Shown piece after piece: positions 15,829-24,320 of a DNA stretch of 52,206 nucleotides. The position numbers and the translations under genes were made by a program. Below the pieces are notes generated by a model that was not told the DNA's origin, searched no databases, and saw only the letters and a program-made list of their open reading frames with translations. Source of the DNA: Paraburkholderia ferrariae NBRC 106233 (GTDB lineage Bacteria; Pseudomonadota; Gammaproteobacteria; Burkholderiales; Burkholderiaceae); assembly GCF_000685035.1 (NCBI RefSeq), contig NZ_BAYB01000046.1, positions 1 through 52,206 of the forward strand. The letters are read 5' to 3'. How positions within the stretch are numbered: the stretch's first letter is position 1; each line of letters starts with the position of its first letter.

Positions 15829-17724
15829 TTAAAGCCTGCGGAATATCGGCCGGAAGAAAGCGCTTAGTTCCGCGTAGGCATCCAGCGGAAGAACGTGGGC
15901 GACATATTGGTCCGGACGCACCACGACGAGTGCGCCTCGCTCGCGGTTAATGCCGCGCTCGTCGAAGATATCAGTCGTCGCGTTGCTCGTAAATGCCTTT
16001 TCGTAGTCGATGAGGCCATAGCGCCCCTTGCGCGGCAGCAGGAGCGGGTGCAGGTCTTCGAGACGGACTTCTCGATGCGGGTTCTGCAATACCGCGCGCA
16101 AATCGAAAACGCTGTCCACGTCGGCATCCTCGGGCGTCGTTTGCCGCAGTATGGAATCGGGCGACGTGGCGAGGTATTCGCAGAGCGCATTCAATGCGTG
16201 GTGCGACGCGTCTGCGAAAGCGTACAGGCGCCAGCGGCCGTCCGCGCGGGCTGCATGCCCGAGATGGAAGGGCTTCGCGTCCGCGACGCGAACGACCGGC
16301 GACGAGTGAAAACGTGTGCCGATCAAGAAACCTTTGGCGAGCGACTGATGCGTCGCTTCGCCGGTGAGCGTGCCAGTCCGATAACGCGTGGCGACGCCCG
16401 CCGTATACCGGCCCGCCTGGACAAAGTACGACTGCAGTTCCGCGGGGTCGACGCCGCCCGCATCGGGGCGGCTGGGGTCCTTCGGCGGAGCCGCCATCAT
16501 CGCCGACCATTCCTTGTCGAAATCGATCAGCTCTTGCGCAATGGGCTGGCGCTCATCCGAATACGTACGCAACAACTCGACGCCACTGCGGCCCTCAAGA
16601 ACGGCGCCGAGTTTCCAGCCGAGATTGAATCCGTCCTGCATGGAGACGTTCATGCCCTGGCCGGCCTTCGCACTATGTGTATGGCACGCGTCGCCCGCGA
16701 TGAAAACGCGAGGCTCGCGAGACGTGCCATCTGCCGCGAGGGCGTCGTCGAACCGGTCGGTAAGCCGCTGCCCCACCTCATAGACCGAGAACCACGCGAC
16801 CTCCTTCACGTCGAGCGAGTAAGGGTGCAGGATTTGCTGCGCTGTCTCGATGATGCGCTCGACCGTGGCCTGTTTGAGGCTGTCGCGATTCTCGGGCGTG
16901 ACCTCGCCGAGGTCGACGTAGAAGCGCACGAGGTATCCGCCTTCGCGCGGAATGATGAGCAGATTGCCCTTGCTTGCGGACTGAATCGCCGCTTTCAGGC
17001 GGATGTCCGGAAAGTCGGTAACGGCAAGCGCGTCCATGACGCCCCACGCATGATTGGCCGCATCGCCGCGCAGCGATTGGCCGATTGCGCTGCGCACGTG
17101 GCTGCGAGCGCCGTCACAGCCGACGACATAGCGTGCACGCACGGTCACATTTTCGTCCGGCCGCGTTGGGTCGGTGCGCCGCAACGTGACGCGCACCGGA
17201 TACTCGCCGCTATCGTCGCGCTGGACATCGACCACTTCGAGACCGTAGTCCGGTTCGAACCGCCGCGCGGAGCGGCGCATCACATCGAGCAAATAGTCCT
17301 GTATGCGTGCCTGATTGACGATAACGTGCGGAAATTCCGAGAGACCTGATTCGGTGTCCTGAACACGACCCGTACGACTGATCGCACCGCGGTTTTGTGC
17401 ATCGGGGCGCCAGAATACGGTCTCGTTGACCCAGTACGCTTCGCTCAGCAGGCGATCGCCGAGACCGAACGCATTGAACATCTCCACAGTACGGCATGCG
17501 ACGCCATCGGCCTGTCCCATCTGCAACGGACCGCCGCGACGCTCGACGATACGCGTGCTGATCGACGGGAATTGCGACAGTTGGGCCGCGAGCACGAGTC
17601 CCGCCGGGCCGCTTCCGGCGATCAGCACGTCGACCGTGTCGGGCATTTCGGCGCAGTGCGTGCTCCCGGCTGCCGGCTCGATCGTCGGGTCGCCAACACG
17701 GAAACCGTTCAGATGAAACTGCAT
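15829..17724 (-). CDS. mobA: 3-hydroxybenzoate 4-monooxygenase
   Basis: This FAD-dependent aromatic hydroxylase (631 aa) converts 3-hydroxybenzoate to protocatechuate using NADPH and O2. The FAD motif GSGPAG lies at 37-42. YVVGCDGARSHVR is the conserved DG region, and RVFIAGDACHTHSAKAGQGMN the second FAD motif. The C-terminal thioredoxin-like domain ends near GALVVVRPDQYVAHVLPLDA. The opening MQFHLNGFR and many internal stretches (SEFPHVIVNQAR, AWGVMD.LAVTDFPD, GNLLIIPREGGYLVRFYV) match my memory of MobA from Comamonas testosteroni closely, and the length is nearly equal. A strong ribosome site (GGAGGAG) precedes the ATG. Protocatechuate ring-cleavage genes are not in this window. Phenol 2-monooxygenase is the alternative annotation but fits less well. 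Confidence 0.9.
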   Translation of the reverse strand: MQFHLNGFRVGDPTIEPAAGSTHCAEMPDTVDVLIAGSGPAGLVLAAQLSQFPSISTRIVERRGGPLQMGQADGVACRTVEMFNAFGLGDRLLSEAYWVNETVFWRPDAQNRGAISRTGRVQDTESGLSEFPHVIVNQARIQDYLLDVMRRSARRFEPDYGLEVVDVQRDDSGEYPVRVTLRRTDPTRPDENVTVRARYVVGCDGARSHVRSAIGQSLRGDAANHAWGVMDALAVTDFPDIRLKAAIQSASKGNLLIIPREGGYLVRFYVDLGEVTPENRDSLKQATVERIIETAQQILHPYSLDVKEVAWFSVYEVGQRLTDRFDDALAADGTSREPRVFIAGDACHTHSAKAGQGMNVSMQDGFNLGWKLGAVLEGRSGVELLRTYSDERQPIAQELIDFDKEWSAMMAAPPKDPSRPDAGGVDPAELQSYFVQAGRYTAGVATRYRTGTLTGEATHQSLAKGFLIGTRFHSSPVVRVADAKPFHLGHAARADGRWRLYAFADASHHALNALCEYLATSPDSILRQTTPEDADVDSVFDLRAVLQNPHREVRLEDLHPLLLPRKGRYGLIDYEKAFTSNATTDIFDERGINRERGALVVVRPDQYVAHVLPLDAYAELSAFFRPIFRRL

Positions 17725-17800
17725 GATGTTCTCCTCCGTTCTGGAATCATTCCTTCACGGCGAATATACTCCGTATGCCAACCATTCGGAAGTATCTCGT
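17725..17800 (-). promoter_or_regulatory. mobA promoter region with operator-like dyads
   Basis: Upstream of mobA, the sequence ATAC-TCC-GTAT (17766-17776) is a perfect 4+3+4 dyad. A wider imperfect dyad pairs ATACTCCG (17766-17773) with CGGAAGTAT (17787-17795). These are plausible MarR-type operators by position, size and symmetry. No experimental motif was available for comparison. Confidence 0.4.
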
Positions 17801-17837
17801 GCAGTAGTGGATGTTTACCCTGGTTCCGGAGACCGCT

Positions 17838-17942
17838 TTAACCCGCTGCCTTTTGCGTTTCCTTCGACGCACGTCCCTTTCGTCCAGATTGCAGCTTGCC
17901 CTGGGCTTCCGGCGCAGGTTTTGCGCGTTTGGGCGCACGCAT
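17838..17942 (-). CDS. Possible 34-aa basic protein
   Basis: This minus-strand frame runs from ATG 17942 to a stop at 17838. It encodes a lysine/arginine-rich peptide (MRAPKRAKPAPEAQG at the start, RKGRASKETQKAAG at the end) with no hydrophobic segment, resembling small nucleic-acid-binding tails. GAGGAG lies about 17 bases upstream, farther than usual. It is not recognised. The 401-base gap between mobA and the RNA-ligase gene has no other strong candidate except the frame at 17972-18151. Confidence 0.3.
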   Translation of the reverse strand: MRAPKRAKPAPEAQGKLQSGRKGRASKETQKAAG

Positions 17943-17971
17943 CGCGGCGAAAAATCCGCGGGCTCCTCTGG

Positions 17972-18151
17972 CTAGTCGTCGTCGAATGCCGCGAGCGTAA
18001 GACGGTACTCGCTACGGCGCACCAAATTGAACGGGCCGCGACTGTGGATGAACAACGCGAGCGTCAAGCTCCCTGTGCTAACCTGCGCAGAACGCGCGAT
18101 TGCCCCGCTCGACTGATCCTTCGCCGTGACCCAACTCACGCTACCCGGCAT
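17972..18151 (-). CDS. Possible 59-aa ORF, unrecognised
   Basis: This minus-strand frame starts at ATG 18151 (MPGSVSWVTAKDQSS) and ends SRGPFNLVRRSEYRL...AAFDDD. It is followed 17 bases later by a GAGGAG motif and the basic 34-aa frame, as two genes in a small operon might be. Against it, the frame overlaps the start of the plus-strand RNA-ligase gene by 26 bases, no ribosome site is visible, and I do not recognise a family. Confidence 0.2.
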   Translation of the reverse strand: MPGSVSWVTAKDQSSGAIARSAQVSTGSLTLALFIHSRGPFNLVRRSEYRLTLAAFDDD

Positions 18152-18719
18152 CGAAGTACCCCAGCGGGCTGTGGCCCGGGCGCTGTCGCGTCACGTGTTT
18201 TTTGCCGTGATGCCCGATCCGGAAACGGCCGCTCGCGTGGCTCACACCGTTGGCGGCCTGCGTTCTGGACTGCAAATCGAGGCGCCGATGCTGCTCACCG
18301 GGCGTCTGCACATTTCGCTGCAGCACCTGAGCGATTTTGCGCGTATGCCCGAGGGCGCCGTCGCCGATGCCTGCGCGGCTGCAGCGACAATCGATATACC
18401 GCCCTTCGATGTGAGTTTCGACCGGGTCGTGAGCTTCGAGGGAAGGCAGGGCAATTTTCCGCTGGTGCTCAAAGGAGGCACCGAGCCGGGCGAGTTGACC
18501 GCGCTGCAGCAAACGCTTGGGCGTGCGCTCGCAAGGAAAGGTCTGCGCGTATCAAGGCGGCGTTTCACGCCCCACCTCACCTTGCTCTATGAGAAGCGCA
18601 GATTCGGCCCGCGCGCGATCGAACCGGTCACCTGGACCGTACACGAGTTCGTCCTGATCGATAGCTGGGTCGGCAAGACGCACTACGACATAAAAGGCCG
18701 CTGGTCGCTGAAAGGCTAA
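18126..18719 (+). CDS. 2'-5' RNA ligase / cyclic phosphodiesterase family protein
   Basis: This is a 197-aa member of the 2H phosphoesterase superfamily. The two signature tetrapeptides are both present: HISL in GRLHISLQHL (about residue 62) and HLTL in FTPHLTLLYE (about residue 143). Bacterial members cut 2',3'-cyclic phosphates on RNA ends and show 2'-5' ligation in vitro. The start is taken as GTG at 18126, giving MTQLTLPGIE; the first internal ATG lies too far in, past the first strand. It stands alone between minus-strand genes. Confidence 0.88.
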   Translation: MTQLTLPGIEVPQRAVARALSRHVFFAVMPDPETAARVAHTVGGLRSGLQIEAPMLLTGRLHISLQHLSDFARMPEGAVADACAAAATIDIPPFDVSFDRVVSFEGRQGNFPLVLKGGTEPGELTALQQTLGRALARKGLRVSRRRFTPHLTLLYEKRRFGPRAIEPVTWTVHEFVLIDSWVGKTHYDIKGRWSLKG

Positions 18720-18809
18720 GGGTCGCCATCGAAGGCATGCTCATCGCGTATTGCTTCTGGGGCCGGCAGGGCGCGGGGCAGGAGAGCCGCCCCGGCCCCG
18801 CGCCGTTCC

Positions 18810-19802
18810 TCAATGCTTGAGGCAGGTATCGGCGTTCTTCCACGTGCAGGTATCGAGCCCGGTATGGATCACCGGCGGCACCGACTTGCCTTCCGCCAGA
18901 TCGCGCATGACCATCGCGGCCCGATAGCCCATCTCCTCCGGCCGCTGCCCGACCAGCACATTGACCTTGTGGTCCTTGAGCGCCTGCAACTCCGGTCCGA
19001 GCGTGTCGGCCGAAACGATCACGAATTTGCCGCTCTGGATCTTGTCCATGATCGGCGCCACCACCTGCGAATAGGCTTCGGGCGCGAAGAGCGGCCAGCC
19101 GCCTTCCAGCACGAAGGCGTCGAGCCCGGTGGGGTTGGCCGTCAGCGTGTCCTGCATCATCTGGTTCGCCTTGGCGGCGTCGTCGTTCACGTAGAGCGGG
19201 CAGGCGTTCAGTTCGTGCCAGCCGTTTTCGCCGTCGAGCTTCGCGATGCCTTTCTTGCCCGAGAGCACGTCGCGGGTGCCCTGGGCGCGCTGGTTGATGT
19301 TCTCGGCGGCCGGGTTGCCCATCACGAGGCAGATGTTGCCGCCCTTGGGCAGCAGCAGTTTCAGTTGCTGGCCGAGCTTGACGCCCAGCTCGTAGTTGTC
19401 GGTGCCGACATAGGTCTTGCGCAGCGAGGCGTCCTTCGGCAGCAGATCGGCGTCGGCGGTGATGACCGGGATCTTCGCGGCGCGGCGGCGCAGGACCTCG
19501 GCCACGGCGGGCGCGTTCGAAGGCGAGATCGCCATGGCGGCGACGCCCTTGGTCAGCAGGTCGTCGATGATCTGCACTTCGGCGCTTTCGTCGGCGGCCG
19601 TGGCAGGGCCGGTGTAGTAGCAGGTGTAGCCCTGCTTGTTGAGCTCCTTGTTGGCCCGCTCGCAGCCCTGGTGCATGAGGTCGAAGTAAGGGTTGTCCAG
19701 ACCCTTCACGACGAGCGCCAGCGTCTTGTCGGCTGCGACGGCCGATGAGGCCAGCACGGCGAGCGTGCCGATCGCAGCAAGGTACATCCACGTTTTCTTC
19801 AT
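18810..19802 (-). CDS. Sugar ABC transporter, periplasmic binding protein
   Basis: This is a periplasmic ligand-binding protein (330 aa) of the ribose/galactose (PBP1) class. The signal peptide ends at SSAVAA (about residue 23), and the mature domain starts DKTLALVVKGLDNPYFDLMHQG. Typical landmarks are PVITADADL and a two-lobe layout. It is the third gene of a minus-strand set (ATPase, permease, binding protein). In the 169-base spacer before it, a small hairpin (19839-19856) and a GA-rich leader with AGGAG precede the ATG. Such arrangements often let the binding protein be made in excess over the membrane parts. The sugar is not evident. Two late cysteines (DTCTWKNADTCLKH) could form a disulfide. 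Confidence 0.92.
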   Translation of the reverse strand: MKKTWMYLAAIGTLAVLASSAVAADKTLALVVKGLDNPYFDLMHQGCERANKELNKQGYTCYYTGPATAADESAEVQIIDDLLTKGVAAMAISPSNAPAVAEVLRRRAAKIPVITADADLLPKDASLRKTYVGTDNYELGVKLGQQLKLLLPKGGNICLVMGNPAAENINQRAQGTRDVLSGKKGIAKLDGENGWHELNACPLYVNDDAAKANQMMQDTLTANPTGLDAFVLEGGWPLFAPEAYSQVVAPIMDKIQSGKFVIVSADTLGPELQALKDHKVNVLVGQRPEEMGYRAAMVMRDLAEGKSVPPVIHTGLDTCTWKNADTCLKH

Positions 19803-19971
19803 GGCTTTCTCCTGTCTCTCTCTGTGTCTCTCTGTTTAGTGCCGGGTTGGCGGCACCGGTGTCTCCCCAACTGACGTGTGCAGAAAAGTTATGTAGTAAT
19901 CCAGATGAATCAACCGGGCGCCTGTGTGCGGCGCTTTGCCCTGCCTGTCTTCGGATTGCCCGAAGATTCTG

Positions 19972-20997
19972 TCACTCTCCCTGCCGCGCGCCGCCCAGCC
20001 GGTTGAACAGCACGGCGACGATGATGAAGGTGCCCACGAGCGTGCCTTGCCAGAACGAATCGACGCCGAGCAGGATCAGGCTGTTGCGGATGACCTCGAT
20101 GAGCGCCGCGCCCACCACGGTGCCGAACGTGCTGCCCACGCCGCCCACGAGGTTGGTGCCGCCGATCACGGTGGCGGCGATCACGCGCAGCTCGTCGCCG
20201 GTGCCGAGGCCCGTCGTCACGGCGCCGAGCCAGCCGACCTCGAGCATGGCCGCCACGCCCGCCATGAGGCCGCAAAGCACATACACGGAGCAGATCACGC
20301 GCCGCACCGGCACGCCGGTGAGTCTTGCCGCGTCGCGGTTGCCGCCGACCGCGAAGACGTAGCGGCCCCAGCGCGTCCAGCGAAAGGCAAACCAGAAGAT
20401 CACGGCGAGGACGATCAGAAACCACACCGGATTGGCAATGCCGAAGGTTGCGCCGCCGCCGAGCGCGAGGAGCTTGCTGCCGTCCGGGCCGAAGTCGAAG
20501 ATCGTGCGGCTGCCGGAGAACACGAGCGCGAGGCTGCGGCCCACGCTCAGCATGCCGAGCGTCACGACGAAGGGCTGCATGTCCAGATACGCGATCAGCA
20601 AGCCGTTGACGAGCCCCACGAGCCCCGCAGTGAGCAGCCCCATGCCGATGCCGGCCCAGATCGGGTAGCCCGCGTTCATGACCACCGAAAGCACGATGCC
20701 GCTGATGCCGATGGTCGAGCCCACCGAGATGTCGATGCCGCCCGTGACGATCACGGCCATCATGCCGAGCGCGACGATCGCCACGAAGGCGAAGTTGCGC
20801 GTGACGTTGAAAAGATTCTGCGAGGTCGCGAAGCTCGTGGTCACGATCGAGAGCAACACGCACGCAACGATGGTGGCAAGCACGACCCAGAACACCTGGC
20901 TCGCGGCGAGCCCGGTCCAGAAGGTGTGGGTCTTCAGGGCGGCGGGGTCGTCGAGCAGGGTCGAGAGGGAAGAAGGCCTTTCCGGCGGCTCGTTCAA
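19972..20997 (-). CDS. Sugar ABC transporter permease (RbsC/FrcC-like)
   Basis: This is an inner-membrane permease of 341 aa with about ten hydrophobic segments. GMMAVIVTGGIDISVGSTIG and the EAA-like stretch ELRVIAATVIGGTNLVGGVGS are the standard ribose-type permease motifs. The frame is open far upstream, but that part is the shadow of the ATPase gene. The start is taken as TTG at 20995-20997, which gives a protein opening LNEPPERPS (read with initiator Met), has GGGAG upstream and lies 26 bases after the ATPase stop. It forms the transport channel with the ATPase and the binding protein. Confidence 0.9.
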   Translation of the reverse strand: MNEPPERPSSLSTLLDDPAALKTHTFWTGLAASQVFWVVLATIVACVLLSIVTTSFATSQNLFNVTRNFAFVAIVALGMMAVIVTGGIDISVGSTIGISGIVLSVVMNAGYPIWAGIGMGLLTAGLVGLVNGLLIAYLDMQPFVVTLGMLSVGRSLALVFSGSRTIFDFGPDGSKLLALGGGATFGIANPVWFLIVLAVIFWFAFRWTRWGRYVFAVGGNRDAARLTGVPVRRVICSVYVLCGLMAGVAAMLEVGWLGAVTTGLGTGDELRVIAATVIGGTNLVGGVGSTFGTVVGAALIEVIRNSLILLGVDSFWQGTLVGTFIIVAVLFNRLGGARQGE

Positions 20998-21023
20998 TTG
21001 GGTGGCTCCCGTGCGGGGCAGGT

Positions 21024-21764
21024 TCAGGCGGCGGAAATGGCTCCGGTGATGAGACCCGTCACTTCCTCCGGAGAGGAGGCGCTGGTTTTCTTGTCCGCCA
21101 CCTTGCGCCCGCGCCGCATGACGACCACGCGGTCGGCCACGTCGAAGACATCGGGCATGCGGTGGCTGATGAGAATGACGGCCACGCCGTGTTCGGACAG
21201 GCGCTTGATGAGGTCGAGCACCTGCGCCACCTGGCGCACGCTGATCGCGGCGGTCGGCTCGTCCATGATGACGAGCCGCGCTTCCGAAAGGCGCGTGCGG
21301 GCGATGGCCACCGCCTGGCGCTGGCCTCCCGACATCTGCCGGACGAGGTCGCGCGGGCGCGTTTCGGACTTCAGTTCCTTGAAGAGTTCGCCGGCGCGCC
21401 GGTACATGGACGCGTGATCGAGGATACGGAACGGCCCGAAGCCGATGCGAGGCTCGCGGCCGAGAAAGACGTTCGCGGCCGCCGTAAGGTTGTCGCAGAG
21501 CGCGAGTTCCTGATAGACGACTTCGATGCCTCGCGCGCGCGCATCGACCGGCTTGCCGAAGTGCACCGGTTTGCCGTCGATGAGAATGTCGCCGTGCGAG
21601 GGCGGAAAGTTGCCGGCGATGATTTTCGCGAGCGTCGATTTGCCGGCGCCGTTGTCGCCCATGAGGCCCACCACCTGGCCGGGTTCCAGACTCAGCGTCA
21701 CGTCGGTCAGGGCGTGGATGGCACCGAAGTGCCGGGAAATGCCTCTGAGTTCCAGAAGACTCAT
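21024..21764 (-). CDS. Sugar ABC transporter ATP-binding protein, single domain
   Basis: This ATPase subunit (246 aa) has Walker A GDNGAGKST (37-45), Q-loop YQELALCDN, signature MSGGQRQAV, Walker B LVIMDEPTAA and switch His in ILISHR. Ribose-type importers usually carry a fused double ATPase of about 500 aa. Here only one domain is present, as in the FrcA fructose importer of rhizobia, so it would work as a homodimer. It is the first gene of the three-gene operon. No sugar kinase or regulator adjoins it. Confidence 0.92.
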   Translation of the reverse strand: MSLLELRGISRHFGAIHALTDVTLSLEPGQVVGLMGDNGAGKSTLAKIIAGNFPPSHGDILIDGKPVHFGKPVDARARGIEVVYQELALCDNLTAAANVFLGREPRIGFGPFRILDHASMYRRAGELFKELKSETRPRDLVRQMSGGQRQAVAIARTRLSEARLVIMDEPTAAISVRQVAQVLDLIKRLSEHGVAVILISHRMPDVFDVADRVVVMRRGRKVADKKTSASSPEEVTGLITGAISAA

Positions 21765-22103
21765 GGTCCGACCCGGATGCGCACAAGGCGCAATAGACAG
21801 TCTAATTAGCTGATTTTTATATCACAGCGGTGTCGTTTGGCAAGCCTTCAGAGGGTACGTACATTACCTGGCATCGGCTCCGTTGCCGGTGTTTTCTGCG
21901 CTGCTGCGGCCCGCGCCCAGCAGGCGCGGGGGCGGCCGGCCCCGCGTGCCGGGCGAAGACGCGGTAAAATCGTCATGCTGTTGTCTGAAAAAGAGATTTT
22001 CGTGCTGTTGAAGATTACGCGGGACCGGTGCCGTGCCGCGGCGCCGATTGTCGTCCCGGACCCCCTTGCGCACTGCGCGCCGCCTTTGCTGTCGTGTCGC
22101 CGT

Positions 22104-22577
22104 TCACGCTTCCAGCGGCATCGCGCTCGTCCCCTTGAGTTCGTCGAGGCACACGATCGACTGCACGCTGTTCACGCCCGGCGCGCGCATCAAGGTGTCG
22201 AGCAGGAATTCGGAGAGCGCCTTGAGGTCGCGCGCGACCACCTTGAGCACATAGTCGATGTCCCCGGTCACGGAGTAGCACTCCTGCACCTGCGGCAGCG
22301 TCGCCACGAGCTCCTTGAATTTCATGAGCTCGCGCATGTGGCCGCGCTCCATCGTCACCTGAATGAAAGCCACTACGCCGAAGCCGAGGCTGCCGGCGTC
22401 GAGCCGCGTCTCGTAGCGCCGGATCACGCCGAGTTCCTCGAGCCGCCGGTGCCGCCGCAAGGTCTGCGCGGGGGAGAGCTTGATGGTCTGGGCCAGTTCG
22501 AGGTTCGAGGCGCGGCCGTTTTCCTGCAGTGCGGCAAGCAGACGCAGATCGATCGGGTCGAGAGCGGAAATCTGCAC
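22104..22577 (-). CDS. Lrp/AsnC-family transcriptional regulator
   Basis: This is a 157-aa feast/famine regulator. The N-terminal HTH (DLRLLAALQENGRASNLELAQTIKLSPAQTLRRHRRLEE) is followed by the RAM ligand-binding domain (VQECYSVTGDIDYVLKVVARDL). The start is GTG at 22577 with GAGGAA upstream. It is divergent from an aromatic amino acid permease followed by tyrB. An Lrp-type activator or repressor of aromatic amino acid uptake and transamination is therefore likely, by context. Confidence 0.92.
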   Translation of the reverse strand: MQISALDPIDLRLLAALQENGRASNLELAQTIKLSPAQTLRRHRRLEELGVIRRYETRLDAGSLGFGVVAFIQVTMERGHMRELMKFKELVATLPQVQECYSVTGDIDYVLKVVARDLKALSEFLLDTLMRAPGVNSVQSIVCLDELKGTSAMPLEA

Positions 22578-22819
22578 TTTTATTTCCTCGCAGTGGTCAA
22601 ATGCGAAACGGAATTGTATGAATCAGGGTTTGCCAGCGTACCAGATGAAATCATATTTTTCGACTCCGGCGATACACTGGGCACACCCCGGAAGGCTGTC
22701 CGCCCCGGGGCGCGTGCCGCCCGGCCCACCGGCGCCGTTCGTTGCGCGCGCAATTTTATTTCGCGGGACCGGCAAGGTGCACGAGCCGGCCTCACGGTAA
22801 AGAGAAGACAGGAAGAGAC
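22578..22819. promoter_or_regulatory. Divergent promoter region, Lrp regulator and amino acid permease
   Basis: This 242-base intergenic region contains a noticeably AT-rich core (about 22590-22680) between the two divergent genes, where Lrp-type proteins usually bind. I could not pick out a clear palindromic Lrp box or a strong promoter pair. Confidence 0.35.
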
Positions 22820-24205
22820 ATGGTTTCAAACGATAAAAGTGGTCAGCTCCGGCGCGGTCTAAAGAATCGCCACATCCAGCTGATCGCGCTTGGCGGCGCG
22901 ATCGGCACAGGCCTGTTCCTCGGCATCGCCCAGACGATCCAGACGGCCGGCCCGGCCGTGCTGCTCGGCTACGGCATTGCGGGCATCATCGCGTTCTTCA
23001 TCATGCGCCAGTTGGGCGAGATGGTCGTGGACGAGCCGGTTGCCGGTTCGTTCAGCTACTTCGCCGACAAATACTTCGGCCCCTTCGCCGGCTTTCTCTC
23101 GGGCTGGAACTACTGGGTGCTGTATATCCTCGTGAGCATGGCGGAGCTTTCCGCCGTCGGCATCTACATGCACTACTGGTGGCCGAACCTGCCCACCTGG
23201 GTCTCGGCGCTCGCGTTCTTCGTCATCATCAACGGCATCAATCTCGCGAGCGTCAAGTCGTATGGCGAACTGGAGTTCTGGTTCGCGATCATCAAGGTGC
23301 TCGCGATCGTGGGCATGATCGTGTTCGGCGCCTGGCTGCTCGTTTCGGGCCATGCCGGGCCCGACGCCAGCGTCGCCAACCTCTGGCAGCACGGCGGCTT
23401 CTTCCCGCACGGCGTGTCCGGTCTCGTGATGGCGATGGCGGTCGTGATGTTCTCGTTCGGCGGGCTCGAACTCGTCGGCATCACCGCGGCGGAAGCGGAC
23501 GACCCCGCGCACACGATCCCGCGCGCGACCAACCAGGTCATCTACCGCATCCTGATCTTCTACGTGGGCGCGCTCGGCGTGCTGCTCTCGCTCTATCCGT
23601 GGCAGAAGGTGGTGACCGGCGGCAGCCCGTTCGTGCTGATTTTCCACGCGATGAACAGCGATATCGTCGCCAACGTGCTGAATCTCGTCGTGCTCACGGC
23701 CGCGCTCTCCGTGTACAACAGCGGCGTGTACTGCAACAGCCGCATGCTCTACGGCCTCGCGCAGCAGGGCAATGCGCCGAAGTCGCTGCTCAAGGTGAAC
23801 CGCCGCGGCATTCCGCTCGTGGCGCTCGGCGTGTCGGCGTTCGCGACGCTGGTGTGCGTGGTGGTCAACTACTTCATGCCGGGCAAGGCGTTCGAGCTGC
23901 TGATGGGGCTCGTGGTGTCCGCGCTCATCATCAACTGGGCGATGATCAGCCTCATTCATCTGAAGTTCCGCCGCGACAAGGCGCTGGCCAATCAGCCCGC
24001 GTCGTTCAAGAGCCTCGGCTATCCGCTCACGAATTATGTGTGTCTCGCGTTCCTTGCCGGCGTTCTCGTTGTAATGTATCTCACGCCGGACCTGCGCCTT
24101 TCCGTGTACCTGATCCCCGTGTGGCTCGGCGTGCTCGGCCTGGCCTACCGGGTGTGGCGGCGCAACACGGCGCCCGCGCTGCAAAGCAGCATTCCGGTGC
24201 GCTGA
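22820..24205 (+). CDS. Aromatic amino acid permease (AAT/APC family, AroP/PheP-like)
   Basis: This is an inner-membrane proton symporter of 461 aa with twelve hydrophobic segments. Family landmarks are RGLKNRHIQLIALGGAIGTGLFLG at the start of helix 1, GEMVVDEPVAGSFSYFADKY, and FGGLELVGITAAEADDP in helix 6. These fit the AroP/PheP/LysP group of amino acid permeases. The ATG at 22820 is preceded by AGGAAG; a longer frame begins at 22742 but its extra residues are not family-like. tyrB lies 115 bases downstream, which supports aromatic amino acids as substrate. Confidence 0.9.
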   Translation: MVSNDKSGQLRRGLKNRHIQLIALGGAIGTGLFLGIAQTIQTAGPAVLLGYGIAGIIAFFIMRQLGEMVVDEPVAGSFSYFADKYFGPFAGFLSGWNYWVLYILVSMAELSAVGIYMHYWWPNLPTWVSALAFFVIINGINLASVKSYGELEFWFAIIKVLAIVGMIVFGAWLLVSGHAGPDASVANLWQHGGFFPHGVSGLVMAMAVVMFSFGGLELVGITAAEADDPAHTIPRATNQVIYRILIFYVGALGVLLSLYPWQKVVTGGSPFVLIFHAMNSDIVANVLNLVVLTAALSVYNSGVYCNSRMLYGLAQQGNAPKSLLKVNRRGIPLVALGVSAFATLVCVVVNYFMPGKAFELLMGLVVSALIINWAMISLIHLKFRRDKALANQPASFKSLGYPLTNYVCLAFLAGVLVVMYLTPDLRLSVYLIPVWLGVLGLAYRVWRRNTAPALQSSIPVR

Positions 24206-24217
24206 GCGCTTCGCCCC

Positions 24218-24256
24218 GACGGCCCGTCGGTCCGCATCCCGTGCCGTCGGGCCGTC
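24218..24256. repeat. Inverted repeat after the permease gene
   Basis: GACGGCCCG (24218-24226) and CGGGCCGTC (24248-24256) are perfect reverse complements around a 21-base loop. The repeat sits 13 bases after the permease stop and may end part of the transcript before tyrB. No T-run follows, so it is not a standard intrinsic terminator. Short CCGTCC repeats follow. Confidence 0.4.
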
Positions 24257-24320
24257 CGTGCCGTCCATGCCGTCCGCGTGCGTACTGAATTCGTCCTGAA
24301 CCGTCTAAACCGCAAACATC

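Noticed and set aside
15895..17349. 484-codon plus frame opposite mobA
   Set aside because: It is antisense to a gene with full family motifs; no domain is visible in the shadow.
19924..21417. 497-codon plus-strand frame opposite the sugar transporter
   Set aside because: It is Glu/His/Arg-rich low-complexity antisense to the permease and ATPase.
19972..21786. 604-codon frame suggesting an ATPase-permease fusion
   Set aside because: The N-terminal part is an off-frame shadow of the ATPase gene, whose own frame carries all the motifs; the permease begins near 20997.
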